Source: Sellimonas caecigallum
GTDB lineage: Bacteria > Bacillota > Clostridia > Lachnospirales > Lachnospiraceae
Assembly: GCF_045038405.1 (NCBI RefSeq)
Contig: NZ_CP173660.1
Location: 2,046,001-2,110,000, forward strand
DNA length: 64,000 nt
Direction of reading: 5' to 3'
Each line of letters starts with the position of its first letter. The stretch's first letter is position 1. The translations under genes and the position numbers were made by a program. Below the pieces are notes generated by a model. That model made no database searches, had not been told where the DNA came from, and worked only from the letters and a program-made list of their open reading frames with translations. Of the stretch, positions 9,555 through 18,047 are shown one piece after another.

Positions 9555-9583
9555 TTGAAACATGTGGGATAATACGTTATAAT
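9555..9583 (+). promoter_or_regulatory. strong promoter of the 6S RNA gene
   Basis: TTGAAA (9555-9560), 17-bp spacer, TATAAT (9578-9583). The predicted +1 near 9590 falls just before the 5' strand of the RNA closing stem. Confidence 0.8.
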
Positions 9584-9589
9584 AAATAC

Positions 9590-9775
9590 AAACCTGAAAT
9601 GTACGACAACTCTTGTAATTTTGAACCTACAATACTTTAAACGGGATTCCTATATCTCTGTAATATGTCAGGCCTCAGCTCGATTCAGTGGAAGACAGAA
9701 AAGCAGATGCGGTTGCCCACCTAGCAGACTGCTAGGAGTCAAAATACAGGAGCCGGCATTTTGGGGAATCTGCAA
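9590..9775 (+). ncRNA. ssrS: 6S RNA (regulator of RNA polymerase)
   Basis: A non-coding transcript of about 185 nt behind a near-consensus promoter. The 5' end CCTGAAATGT (9593-9602) can pair over all ten positions, using G-U pairs, with GCATTTTGGG (9756-9765) to form the long closing stem of 6S RNA. Between them lies a large open, A/U-rich central region and a side hairpin CCTAGC-AGACT-GCTAGG (9720-9736). This layout and the 5' CCUGA start match Gram-positive 6S RNAs such as Bacillus bsrA. 6S RNA mimics an open promoter and sequesters the sigma-A holoenzyme. No good reading frame lies inside. The 3' processing site is not visible; a terminator follows at 9784-9810. Confidence 0.78.
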
Positions 9776-9783
9776 AAGATAAG

Positions 9784-9810
9784 GAGCAGTCGTTTTACGG
9801 CTGCTCTTTT
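9784..9810 (+). terminator. intrinsic terminator after 6S RNA
   Basis: Stem GAGCAGTCG (9784-9792), loop TTTTA, stem CGGCTGCTC (9798-9806), then TTTT. Confidence 0.8.
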
Positions 9811-9897
9811 CAGTATAGTGAAAATCATTTGGACAAAGACATATACAAAGTTTTCAAGTCATACATTAAGAGAAAAGAAACGGACAAGGTGCAAACG

Positions 9898-11241
9898 ATG
9901 AGGAATAATTGGAACGGAAGATTTCTCTATTATTTTGGTGGGCTGATCCTGGCGCTTTTTTTCGTTGCGGGACTTATACATACAGTGACTGGAAATGCTA
10001 CCGGGGCAGGGGAAGAGCAGAAGGTGCAGGAGAACAAAAAAGCGAGTGCGGACAAAAAGTCTTCTGAGAAAATGGAATCAAAAACAGAAACGGAAGATTC
10101 TATACGTGTTCTTCTGAAGACGAATGGATTTTTCGATGAAGTACATGCACAAATCACAGTATCCGCCAAGGAAGGTCTTGTACTCACAGGCGGAAAAGAG
10201 ACGAAAAAGATAAATGCAGGGGAGAGCGCTTCGATCCGACCCGATGATGCGATGTTTCAAAACGGGACAATCCGGGTTGCTCCCGCTGCCGATGGGGACA
10301 AGATCGTGGTGGAAAGCCTCAAAAGAGGATATGGAACACCTTCCTACAGAGGAACGATGGAACTTTACAAAACTGCACAGGGTATTGCAGTTGTAAATGA
10401 GCTTTCCCTGGAAGAGTATTTATACGGGGTTGTTCCAAGCGAGATGCCTGCCTCATATGAGATGGAGGCATTGAAGACACAGGCTGTCTGTGCCAGAAGC
10501 TATGCATACTGCCATCTGCAGGGAGAGGCATATCCGCAATATCGGGCAAATGTGGACGACAGTACAGCGTACCAAGTGTACGGAAACTCAAAAGAGCAGG
10601 AAAAAACGATCCAGGCTGTGGACGCCACAAAAGGAGAATATTTGACTTTTAATGGGAAACCCGTGAAGGCCTACTATTTTTCTACATCCTGCGGTCACAC
10701 AACAAATGTGGAAGCATGGGGCACGACTGTAGGAAAAGAAAATCAATATCTGAAAGGTTCCGAAATTTCAGAAAACGGCGAGTGCTACGAAAAAGCACTT
10801 CCCTGGTTTTCCTGGAGCTGCGATATCCCGCAAACAGTCCTATCCAATCTTTTTGGGTTGAATACAGGAAAAGATGTAGGGATGATCCAGAACATCGAAA
10901 TTACAAAACGCGGAGAGGGCAATATTGCTCTGGAAATGAAAGTAACCGGCACAAAGGGAGAGCATACCGTAAAGACAGAAAATAAGATCCGTTCCTCTCT
11001 TGGAGGAAGCGGGTATGAGATCACAAGACAGGACGGATCCAAGGCCGCAGGTTCCCGGCTCCTGCCAAGTGCATTTTTTGAGATTACAAGACAAAACGAT
11101 GTGTTCCATATCGAAGGAGGGGGATATGGACACGGGATCGGTATGAGCCAGAATGGTGCGAATGAGATGGCAAAAAGAGGAAAAGACTATAAAACGATAC
11201 TTTCCCTGTTTTACAGCGGAGTGAAAATAGAAAACGAGTGA
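9898..11241 (+). CDS. SpoIID/LytB-domain protein
   Basis: A 447-residue protein with one N-terminal membrane anchor (about residues 9-30), a Lys/Glu-rich linker, and a C-terminal SpoIID/LytB domain. The catalytic glutamate of SpoIID corresponds to E182 in PSEMPASYEMEALKTQA; the later STSCGHTT and GYGHGIGMSQNGA motifs are also present. SpoIID is a lytic transglycosylase that trims stripped peptidoglycan during engulfment, while LytB-type relatives enhance amidases, so either a sporulation or a general wall role is possible. I place the start at the ATG at 9898 because AAGGTG lies six bases upstream; the frame stays open to a TTG at 9829 that has no ribosome binding site. The stop overlaps the ribosome binding site of the next gene. 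Confidence 0.87.
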   Translation: MRNNWNGRFLYYFGGLILALFFVAGLIHTVTGNATGAGEEQKVQENKKASADKKSSEKMESKTETEDSIRVLLKTNGFFDEVHAQITVSAKEGLVLTGGKETKKINAGESASIRPDDAMFQNGTIRVAPAADGDKIVVESLKRGYGTPSYRGTMELYKTAQGIAVVNELSLEEYLYGVVPSEMPASYEMEALKTQAVCARSYAYCHLQGEAYPQYRANVDDSTAYQVYGNSKEQEKTIQAVDATKGEYLTFNGKPVKAYYFSTSCGHTTNVEAWGTTVGKENQYLKGSEISENGECYEKALPWFSWSCDIPQTVLSNLFGLNTGKDVGMIQNIEITKRGEGNIALEMKVTGTKGEHTVKTENKIRSSLGGSGYEITRQDGSKAAGSRLLPSAFFEITRQNDVFHIEGGGYGHGIGMSQNGANEMAKRGKDYKTILSLFYSGVKIENE

Positions 11242-11249
11242 GGAGAGAA

Positions 11250-12092
11250 ATGAAAAGGATATTCGGGACAATACGAAAAATACAGGGAAAAGTGATGAAG
11301 AGTCATCTGGGTGCATATGCGGCACAGTCCGCCTTCTTTTTTGTGCTGTCGCTGATTCCCTTCATACTGCTTTTGATGACTATGATACAGTTTACGCCCA
11401 TTACGAGGACAAATATCAAAGATGCGATCGAACAGGTCCTTCCGCAATCCATCATTCCATTTATCATGTCCATAGTAAATGAAGTGTATAATCAGTCAAA
11501 AGCAATCATTCCGGTAACGCTTCTTGTGGCGCTTTGGTCAGCGGGACGGGGTGTGCTTGCTGTGACATCGGGACTGAACTGTATCTATGAAAGCAAGGAA
11601 ACACGGAATTATTTTTATCTGAGACTTCGGTCTTCTGTCTACACAGTGTTGTTCTTGCTTGTGATCGTCCTGTGTCTGCTTCTTGCAGTGTTCGGAAATC
11701 GCATCAGTGTTTTTGTGCAGTTTCATGTGCCGGTCCTTATCAAAGCGATGGATTTCCTTATTCGGATCCGGACAATGCTCATGACAGGGGTAATGGTTGT
11801 TTTCTGTCTGCTTCTCTACCGTTTTTTGCCGGATATGAAAAAAAAGACGAAATGGAAACATCAGATACCGGGGGCAGTTTTTGCAGCGATCGGATGGCAG
11901 GTGCTGTCACTTGTCTTTTCCGTGTATCTGGATATTTTTCAGGGATTTTCCACGATGTATGGAAGTCTTACAACCATTGTTCTTGTCATGCTCTGGCTTT
12001 ATTTCTGCATGTATGTGATCTTGCTTGGCGGAGCGTTTAACACTCTTATATACAAAGACAATGTGGACCTGGAACATCCGGAAAGTCAATAG
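11250..12092 (+). CDS. YihY/BrkB-family inner membrane protein
   Basis: A 280-residue protein with about six membrane segments and the family motifs AYAAQSAFFFVLSLIPF near the N-terminus and ALWSAGRG near residue 90. Members of this family were once mislabelled as ribonuclease BN; a transport or envelope role is more likely, but the function is not established. AGGAGAG ends a few bases before the ATG at 11250, better than a GTG 12 bases further up. The gene follows the SpoIID-like gene with only eight bases between them, so they are co-transcribed, which would fit an envelope-related pair. Confidence 0.87.
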   Translation: MKRIFGTIRKIQGKVMKSHLGAYAAQSAFFFVLSLIPFILLLMTMIQFTPITRTNIKDAIEQVLPQSIIPFIMSIVNEVYNQSKAIIPVTLLVALWSAGRGVLAVTSGLNCIYESKETRNYFYLRLRSSVYTVLFLLVIVLCLLLAVFGNRISVFVQFHVPVLIKAMDFLIRIRTMLMTGVMVVFCLLLYRFLPDMKKKTKWKHQIPGAVFAAIGWQVLSLVFSVYLDIFQGFSTMYGSLTTIVLVMLWLYFCMYVILLGGAFNTLIYKDNVDLEHPESQ

Positions 12093-12123
12093 CATATTTC
12101 TGTATTGGAAAGAGAAAAGGAAA

Positions 12124-12152
12124 TTGACAGACAAAAGTAAACATGCTATAGT
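12124..12152 (+). promoter_or_regulatory. promoter upstream of the Mn2+ riboswitch
   Basis: Perfect -35 TTGACA (12124-12129), 17-bp spacer, TATAGT (12147-12152). The transcript would begin just before the aptamer. Confidence 0.85.
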
Positions 12153-12164
12153 AAGCGTAAGCAA

Positions 12165-12260
12165 TCGAAAGGGAGTAGCTGAACACCGGAAACGGTGGGT
12201 TTGAAATCGTCAATCGATGTCGAGAGACATCCGTATCAAATGAAATAGCAAGACTTTTAT
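12165..12260 (+). promoter_or_regulatory. yybP-ykoY (Mn2+-sensing) riboswitch aptamer
   Basis: The aptamer hallmarks are present in order: AAAGGGAGTAGC (12168-12179), hairpin CACCG-GAAA-CGGTG (12184-12197), CGTCAAT (12208-12214), hairpin GATGTC-GAGA-GACATC (12216-12231) and the closing TAGCAAGAC (12246-12254). The order and conserved loops line up closely with the Bacillus yybP leader. This class binds Mn2+. The 3' closing strand is shared with the 5' arm of the following terminator, so ligand binding should prevent termination and turn expression on. Confidence 0.9.
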
Positions 12261-12296
12261 TGTGGCAGAAAGAGCGTCATGGTAAAGGTCTTTTTT
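12252..12296 (+). terminator. expression-platform terminator of the riboswitch
   Basis: GACTTTTA (12252-12259) pairs with TAAAGGTC (12283-12290), followed by TTTTTT. Its 5' arm overlaps the aptamer closing helix, so the two structures are mutually exclusive. Confidence 0.8.
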
Positions 12297-12397
12297 ATTT
12301 CTGAAACGGGAAGCTTCCAACCACAGATTTCATAGACCAGAATCCGTAAACTGTATCTTCTGTCACAGAAGATTGCGGAGAAAGAGAGGATAAGGAT

Positions 12398-12838
12398 ATG
12401 AAACAGAGAGAAAAAATGAGGAACACACAAATTATGAGAAGAGAGACACAAGAGGCCATACTTGCGGGGGAAGACGCTCTGGAGAGCCTTATCGCGGCGC
12501 AGGAGAGACTTTCAAGTGCAAAGAGCTGGGGCGTTTTTGACATGTTTGGCGGAGGGTTTATTGCAAGCATGGTAAAGCACTCGAAGATGAATGAGGCAGC
12601 GGAATTGATGGAGGAGGCCAAAGAAAGACTCCAGAGATTCCAAAGAGAGCTTTTTGACGTGGATGTACCTCAGGAGTTTCAGATGGAGATTAGTGGATTT
12701 TTGTCTTTTGCAGACTTTTTCTTCGATGGCATCGTGGCAGATTATCTCGTGCAGTCCAAGATCAATGATGCCAGAGAACAGGTTGATGACGCCATTGAAA
12801 GAGTCCGGAAAATTTTGGGAGATTTGAAAAAGTGGTAA
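12398..12838 (+). CDS. uncharacterised soluble helical protein under Mn2+ riboswitch control
   Basis: A 146-residue soluble protein, mostly long amphipathic helices (about 1-45, 58-90 and 118-145), with a central Gly/Phe-rich turn FDMFGGGFIASMVKHSKMNEA around residues 45-65. There is no membrane segment, no signal peptide and no obvious metal-binding cluster beyond single His residues and many Glu/Asp. I cannot assign a named family. It is the only gene between the riboswitch terminator and the next promoter at 12858, so the riboswitch controls it alone. The ATG at 12398 follows a GA-rich segment containing AAGG. A role in manganese handling or in protection from excess Mn2+ is inference from the leader only. 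Confidence 0.85.
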   Translation: MKQREKMRNTQIMRRETQEAILAGEDALESLIAAQERLSSAKSWGVFDMFGGGFIASMVKHSKMNEAAELMEEAKERLQRFQRELFDVDVPQEFQMEISGFLSFADFFFDGIVADYLVQSKINDAREQVDDAIERVRKILGDLKKW

Positions 12839-12857
12839 AAAAGTTCGGTTTTTAACC

Positions 12858-12886
12858 TTGACAAAGCAGGAGTGTGCCGCTAGAAT
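12858..12886 (+). promoter_or_regulatory. promoter of the pheST T-box transcript
   Basis: TTGACA (12858-12863), 17-bp spacer, TAGAAT (12881-12886). Confidence 0.85.
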
Positions 12887-12892
12887 AAAAAC

Positions 12893-13165
12893 GATATGAA
12901 AAAAGCTGAGAATGTGTAAGTAGGATGTCTGCTTCCAAAAGAGAGAGGGAATCACGGGCTGAAAGTTCCCTTTGGTTCAGCAAACAGACCGAATTTCCCA
13001 CAGGAGCTTCATTTCTGAAAAAGGCGCAGGAGTGTCGAAAAGTAGGAAATGACGTCGAATGCACGTTACGCATACATGAGAGCCTGTAGATTTTGATAAG
13101 ATACAGGAATCAGGGTGGTACCGCGGGTATAGTTTCCCCGTCCCTTTTCAGGGACGGGGTTTTTT
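12893..13165 (+). promoter_or_regulatory. T-box leader for pheST, Phe specifier
   Basis: The T-box sequence AGGGTGGTACCGCGG is at 13112-13126, followed by the terminator at 13136-13165. A likely specifier is TTC (Phe) at 12995-12997 in the context GAAT-TTC-CCA; the leuS leader in this window has the same flanks with CTC in that place, which supports the choice. Uncharged tRNA-Phe should stabilise the antiterminator and allow transcription into pheS. Confidence 0.92.
13136..13165 (+). terminator. T-box terminator before pheS
   Basis: CCCCGTCCC (13136-13144), loop TTTTCA, GGGACGGGG (13151-13159), then TTTTTT. A very strong GC stem. Confidence 0.92.
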
Positions 13166-13254
13166 ATTTTATATGAAAGTCCCTGAGGACAGGAAACTGA
13201 TATTTTTGCGGAAGACTTTGAGTATACGGGTCATCATCAAGAAGGAGGAGAATC

Positions 13255-14274
13255 ATGAAAGAAAAGTTGCAGAGCATCAAAGAGGAAGCGCTCAGGCAGA
13301 TACAGGAAGCAGATCTGCCGGAAAAACTGAATGATGTACGTGTGAAATTCCTTGGAAAAAAAGGAGAACTCACGGCTGTTTTAAAAGGAATGAAGGACGT
13401 GGCTGCCGAGGAACGTCCGAAAGTAGGACAGATGGTAAATGAAGTCCGCGCTGAGATCGAAGGGATACTGGAAGAGACGAAAAAGAAGATGGACGCAAAA
13501 TTGCTGGAGGAGAGACTGAAGACAGAAGTCATCGATGTGACGCTCCCGTCCAAAAAGAATGTGGTAGGACACCGCCATCCGAATACGATCGCTCTGGAAG
13601 AAGTGGAAAACATCTTTGTGGGCATGGGATATGAAGTAGTGGAAGGGCCAGAGATCGAGTACGATCTGTATAATTTCGAAAAGCTCAATATCCCGGCGGA
13701 TCACCCGGCAAAAGATGAGCAGGATACATTTTATATCAACAAGGACATTGTGCTGCGTACCCAGACATCTCCGGTGCAGGCACGTATTATGGAACAGGGA
13801 AAACTTCCGATCCGTATGATCGCACCGGGAAGGGTATTCCGTTCCGACGAAGTGGACGCGACGCATTCTCCTTCTTTCCACCAGATCGAAGGACTGGTCA
13901 TTGACAAGAATGTTTCTTTTGCAGATCTGAAGGGAACACTGGAAGTCTTTGCCAAAGAACTGTTTGGACCGGATACGAAGACAAAGTTTCGGCCGCATCA
14001 CTTCCCGTTCACAGAGCCAAGTGCTGAGGTAGACGTGACCTGTTTTAAATGCGGCGGAAAAGGATGCCGTTTCTGTAAAGGATCCGGATGGATCGAAATA
14101 CTGGGATGCGGCATGGTACACCCGCACGTGCTGGAAATGTGCGGCATCGATCCGAATGAGTACAGTGGATTCGCATTTGGAGTAGGGCTTGAGAGAATCG
14201 CACTTTTGAAATACGAGATAGACGATATGAGACTTTTATACGAAAATGACATCAGATTCTTAAAGCAGTTCTAA
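13255..14274 (+). CDS. pheS: phenylalanine-tRNA ligase, alpha subunit
   Basis: PheS is the catalytic subunit of the alpha2beta2 PheRS that charges tRNA-Phe. The 339-residue product has an N-terminal coiled-coil tRNA-binding arm (about residues 1-85) and the class II aminoacylation core: motif 2 around FRPHHFPFTEPSAEVDV and motif 3 GFAFGVGLERIALLKY near the C-terminus. A CFKCGGKGCRFC segment between motifs 2 and 3 resembles the short cysteine pairs found in many Firmicutes PheS proteins. The ATG is preceded by AAGGAGGAG. Expression is controlled by the T-box leader, and pheT follows after 26 bases. Confidence 0.97.
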   Translation: MKEKLQSIKEEALRQIQEADLPEKLNDVRVKFLGKKGELTAVLKGMKDVAAEERPKVGQMVNEVRAEIEGILEETKKKMDAKLLEERLKTEVIDVTLPSKKNVVGHRHPNTIALEEVENIFVGMGYEVVEGPEIEYDLYNFEKLNIPADHPAKDEQDTFYINKDIVLRTQTSPVQARIMEQGKLPIRMIAPGRVFRSDEVDATHSPSFHQIEGLVIDKNVSFADLKGTLEVFAKELFGPDTKTKFRPHHFPFTEPSAEVDVTCFKCGGKGCRFCKGSGWIEILGCGMVHPHVLEMCGIDPNEYSGFAFGVGLERIALLKYEIDDMRLLYENDIRFLKQF

Positions 14275-14300
14275 GACAGTGGATTTAGGAGGAAAAATCA

Positions 14301-16718
14301 ATGAATACATCATTATCATGGGTAAAGGCCTATGTTCCGGATCTGGACGTGACAGAGCAGGAGTATACAGATGCTATGACATTGTCCGGGACAAAGGTAG
14401 AAGGATATGAAAAACTGGATGCCGATCTTGACAAGATCGTCGTAGGTCAGATTAAAAAGATAGAGAGACATCCCGATGCAGATAAACTTGTTATCTGTCA
14501 GGTAGATATCGGAACAGAGACGATTCAGATCGTGACAGGGGCGCCAAACGTGGAGGAAGGACAGAAAGTTCCGGTTGTTCTCGACGGTGGACGTGTGGCA
14601 GGAGGCCATGACGGAAGCAAAACGGAAGGCGGCATTGAGATCAAGAAAGGCAAATTGAGAGGTGTGGAGAGCTTCGGTATGATGTGTTCCATCGAAGAGC
14701 TGGGATCTACGAGGGACATGTATCCGGAAGCTCCAGAAAATGGTATCTATATTTTTGAGGACGATGTAGAAGTCGGGGCGGACGCAGTGGAAGTCCTCGG
14801 TCTTCACGATGCGGTATTTGAGTATGAAATAACATCGAACCGTGTGGATTGTTTCAGCGTCATCGGGATTGCCAGGGAAGCGGCCGCTACGTTCAGAAAG
14901 GAATTCCATCCTCCTGTGGTAACAGAGACAGGCAATAATGAAGATGTCAACGATTACATCAAAGTTACTGTAGAAAATAAAGATCTTTGCCCGCGCTACT
15001 GTGCAAGGGTTGTAAAAAACATCAAGATCGGACCATCTCCGAAGTGGATGCAGAGAAGACTTGCGTCTGTAGGTATCCGTCCGATCAATAATCTGGTTGA
15101 TATCACGAACTATGTCATGGAAGAATACGGACAGCCGATGCACGCATATGACCTGGATACGATCGCAAAGAGTGAGATCATCGTGAGAAATGCACAAGAA
15201 GGGGAAACCTTCGTGACGCTGGATGGACAGGAAAGACACCTGGATAAGGATGTGCTCATGATCTGCGACGGAGAGAAATCCATCGGTATCGCAGGAATCA
15301 TGGGAGGAGAAAACTCCATGATCACAGACGATGTAAAGACAATGCTTTTCGAGGCGGCATGTTTCGACGGAACCAATATCCGAAAGTCCAGCAAACGTGT
15401 GGGACTCAGAACTGATGCGTCCGGAAAATTTGAAAAAGGGCTTGATCCGAACAATGCGAAGGCTGCTATCGACCGGGCATGCCAGCTTGTGGAAGAGATG
15501 GGCGCCGGGGAAGTTGTAGGCGGAACAGTGGATGTGTACAGTAAAGTGAAGGAACCGGTAAGAGTGGCATTTGACCCGGAAGCTATCAATACGCTTCTCG
15601 GAACAGATATACCGAAGGAAGAGATGCTCTCCTATTTCGAAAAGATCGGCCTTGCATATGATGAAGCGACAGGCGAGATTATCGCTCCGACTTACCGGCA
15701 CGACATTTTCCGTATGGCGGATCTGGCAGAAGAAGTGGCAAGATTCTATGGTTATGACAATATCCCGACGACATTGCCGAAGGGAGAGTCTACAACAGGG
15801 AAGCTTTCCTACAAGCTTCGTATCGAAGGCGTTGCAAGAGACATCGCTGAATTCTGCGGATTTAGCCAGGGAATGACATACTCTTTTGAAAGTCCAAAAG
15901 TATTTGACAAGCTCCGGCTTGCCGAGGACGCTCCGGAAAGAAAAGCGATCCAGATCTTAAACCCGCTTGGAGAAGATTACAGCATCATGAGAACGATCTC
16001 TCTGAATGGTATGCTCACATCCCTTGCAACAAACTACAACAGAAGAAACAAAGATGTACGGCTCTATGAGCTTGGAAATATCTATCTCCCGCAGTCCCTT
16101 CCGCTTACGGAACTTCCGGAAGAGAGGATGCAGTTTACGCTTGGAATGTATGGGGAAGGGGACTTCTTCACAATGAAAGGAGTTGTGGAAGAATTCCTGG
16201 AAAAAGTCGGAATGCGTAAAAAAGAGACATACGATCCGAATGCCGGAAAACCATTCTTGCACCCAGGCCGTCAGGCAAATATTATTTATGACGGTACTGT
16301 TATTGGTTACCTGGGAGAAATCCATCCGCTCGTGGCAGAGACATACGGAATCGGCGGACGCGCGTACGTGGCAGTAATCGATATGCCGGAGATCGTATCC
16401 CGGGCAACATTCGACCGCAAATATGAAGGAATCGCCAAATTCCCTGCTGTGACACGAGACATCAGTATGGTAGTTCCAAAAGAAATCCTGGCAGGACAGA
16501 TCGAAGAGATGATCGAGCAGAGAGGCGGGTCCATTCTGGAAAGCTATAAACTCTTCGACCTGTATGAAGGAGCACAGATCAAAGAAGGATACAAGTCAGT
16601 AGCATATTCCATCGTATTCCGTGCAAAAGACAGAACTCTCGAAGAGGCGGATGTCGCAAAAGCCATGAAAAAAATCTTAAACGGGCTGGAAAGCATGGGA
16701 ATCGAATTGAGACAGTAA
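14301..16718 (+). CDS. pheT: phenylalanine-tRNA ligase, beta subunit
   Basis: PheT provides tRNA binding and the editing site that removes mischarged tyrosine. The 805-residue length is typical. Visible regions in order: an N-terminal tRNA-binding OB fold (about 40-150, motif RHPDADKLVICQVDIG), the B3/B4 editing module (about 210-390, with GLRTDASGKFEKGLDP just after it), the B5 domain, the catalytic-like core (about 480-690) and the C-terminal FDX-ACB anticodon-binding domain (about 712-805). The start has AGGAGG upstream. It forms one T-box-controlled operon with pheS and, 13 bases further on, queA. Confidence 0.97.
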   Translation: MNTSLSWVKAYVPDLDVTEQEYTDAMTLSGTKVEGYEKLDADLDKIVVGQIKKIERHPDADKLVICQVDIGTETIQIVTGAPNVEEGQKVPVVLDGGRVAGGHDGSKTEGGIEIKKGKLRGVESFGMMCSIEELGSTRDMYPEAPENGIYIFEDDVEVGADAVEVLGLHDAVFEYEITSNRVDCFSVIGIAREAAATFRKEFHPPVVTETGNNEDVNDYIKVTVENKDLCPRYCARVVKNIKIGPSPKWMQRRLASVGIRPINNLVDITNYVMEEYGQPMHAYDLDTIAKSEIIVRNAQEGETFVTLDGQERHLDKDVLMICDGEKSIGIAGIMGGENSMITDDVKTMLFEAACFDGTNIRKSSKRVGLRTDASGKFEKGLDPNNAKAAIDRACQLVEEMGAGEVVGGTVDVYSKVKEPVRVAFDPEAINTLLGTDIPKEEMLSYFEKIGLAYDEATGEIIAPTYRHDIFRMADLAEEVARFYGYDNIPTTLPKGESTTGKLSYKLRIEGVARDIAEFCGFSQGMTYSFESPKVFDKLRLAEDAPERKAIQILNPLGEDYSIMRTISLNGMLTSLATNYNRRNKDVRLYELGNIYLPQSLPLTELPEERMQFTLGMYGEGDFFTMKGVVEEFLEKVGMRKKETYDPNAGKPFLHPGRQANIIYDGTVIGYLGEIHPLVAETYGIGGRAYVAVIDMPEIVSRATFDRKYEGIAKFPAVTRDISMVVPKEILAGQIEEMIEQRGGSILESYKLFDLYEGAQIKEGYKSVAYSIVFRAKDRTLEEADVAKAMKKILNGLESMGIELRQ

Positions 16719-16731
16719 GAGGACGAAAACC

Positions 16732-17760
16732 ATGATGAAAAAAGAGGACTTTTATTTCGATCTTCCGGAAGAACTGATCGCCCAGGATCCCCTGGAAGAT
16801 CGCTCTGGATCGAGACTGCTTGTGTTAAATAAAGAAACCGGGGAAATCGCTCATCATGTGTTCCGGGATGTCATCGATTACCTGAACCCTGGGGACTGTC
16901 TTGTCATCAATGATACGAAAGTCATCCCGGCCAGGCTGATCGGATCAAAAGTGGGAACAGACGCAAAGATCGAGATCCTGCTTTTGAAGCGGAGAGAAAA
17001 TGATGTGTGGGAGACACTTGTAAAGCCGGGAAAGAAGGCGAAGCCGGGTACGAAGATTCAATTTGGGGAAGGACTTCTTACGGGGGAAGTCATCGATGTG
17101 GTAGAAGAAGGAAACCGTCTGATACAGTTTACCTATGACGGGATCTTTGAAGAAATTCTGGACCAGCTTGGCCAGATGCCCCTTCCGCCGTATATCACAC
17201 ATCAGCTGAAGGATAAAAACAGATATCAGACGGTTTACGCAAAGCACAGCGGTTCGGCGGCAGCTCCGACGGCGGGACTTCACTTTACGCCGGAACTTCT
17301 GGAAGAGATTCAGAAAAAAGGAGTGCAGATAGCCCATGTGACGCTGCATGTGGGACTTGGAACATTCCGTCCGGTCAAGGTGGAAAATATCATGGAGCAT
17401 CACATGCATTCGGAATTTTATCAGATTGAGGCTTCCGAGGCAGAGAAGATCAATCGGGCAAAGGAGGAAGGACATCGGGTTATCTGTGTAGGCACAACAA
17501 GCTGCCGGACAGTCGAATCGGCCGCCGGGGATGATGGGAAACTCAGAGAATGCAGCGGATGGACAGATATCTTCATCTATCCGGGATACAAATTTAAGAT
17601 TCTGGACTGCCTGATCACAAATTTTCATCTCCCGGAATCCACATTGATCATGCTGGTCAGCGCACTGGCCGGGAGAGAGCATGTCCTTGGCGCCTACGAA
17701 GAGGCGGTAAAAGAAAAATATCGGTTCTTCAGCTTTGGGGATGCCATGCTGATCCAGTAG
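16732..17760 (+). CDS. queA: tRNA preQ1(34) S-adenosylmethionine ribosyltransferase-isomerase
   Basis: QueA transfers and isomerises the ribosyl moiety of S-adenosylmethionine to preQ1 at the wobble position of tRNA, making epoxyqueuosine. The 342-residue product matches the family length and carries its conserved blocks: LPEELIAQDPLEDR at the N-terminus, INDTKVIPARLIG, the central SAAAPTAGLHFT and the C-terminal LITNFHLPESTLIMLVSAL. Two adjacent ATGs are possible starts; the first is used. It is 13 bases after pheT and is followed by a strong terminator, so it is the last gene of the pheST operon. Other queuosine genes are not in the window. Confidence 0.97.
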   Translation: MMKKEDFYFDLPEELIAQDPLEDRSGSRLLVLNKETGEIAHHVFRDVIDYLNPGDCLVINDTKVIPARLIGSKVGTDAKIEILLLKRRENDVWETLVKPGKKAKPGTKIQFGEGLLTGEVIDVVEEGNRLIQFTYDGIFEEILDQLGQMPLPPYITHQLKDKNRYQTVYAKHSGSAAAPTAGLHFTPELLEEIQKKGVQIAHVTLHVGLGTFRPVKVENIMEHHMHSEFYQIEASEAEKINRAKEEGHRVICVGTTSCRTVESAAGDDGKLRECSGWTDIFIYPGYKFKILDCLITNFHLPESTLIMLVSALAGREHVLGAYEEAVKEKYRFFSFGDAMLIQ

Positions 17761-17802
17761 ACAGAGGAAGGATTTCTATTCGGAAAAATTGCATAAAAAA
17801 GC

Positions 17803-17849
17803 GGCCGGCTGCAGTATGTTATGGGAGGTAAATGCAGCCGGCCCTTTTT
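17803..17849 (+). terminator. terminator after queA
   Basis: An 11-bp GC-rich stem, GGCCGGCTGCA (17803-17813) with TGCAGCCGGCC (17833-17843), then CTTTTT. The loop is 19 nt. Confidence 0.9.
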
Positions 17850-18047
17850 GAGGGTTGGAAGGTTTACTTTTTGGTTTTAATAGTGTTAGAACTATTACAC
17901 TATCTAATATAATGGATAAATGTGAAAGGAATATGTCTACAGAATAAAAGGATTATAAAAAAACAAAAGAAAATATTAAGAAAATATGTAAAAAAAAATT
18001 GCGCGTACTGGCTGGCCTTAGGAGTGGGCCGAAACGCGCAATCTTTT
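17850..18047. terminator. AT-rich gap with a terminator for yitT
   Basis: An inverted repeat TTGCGCGT (17999-18006) and ACGCGCAA (18034-18041) encloses a GGCC/GGCC inner pair. On the minus strand it is followed by nine T, terminating yitT; on the plus strand by TCTTTTTT. The remaining 17850-17998 is AT-rich with no gene that I can support. Confidence 0.8.

Noticed and set aside
14316..15701. 461-codon open frame opposite pheT
   Set aside because: Antisense to a fully conserved pheT; no ribosome binding site and an improbable composition.
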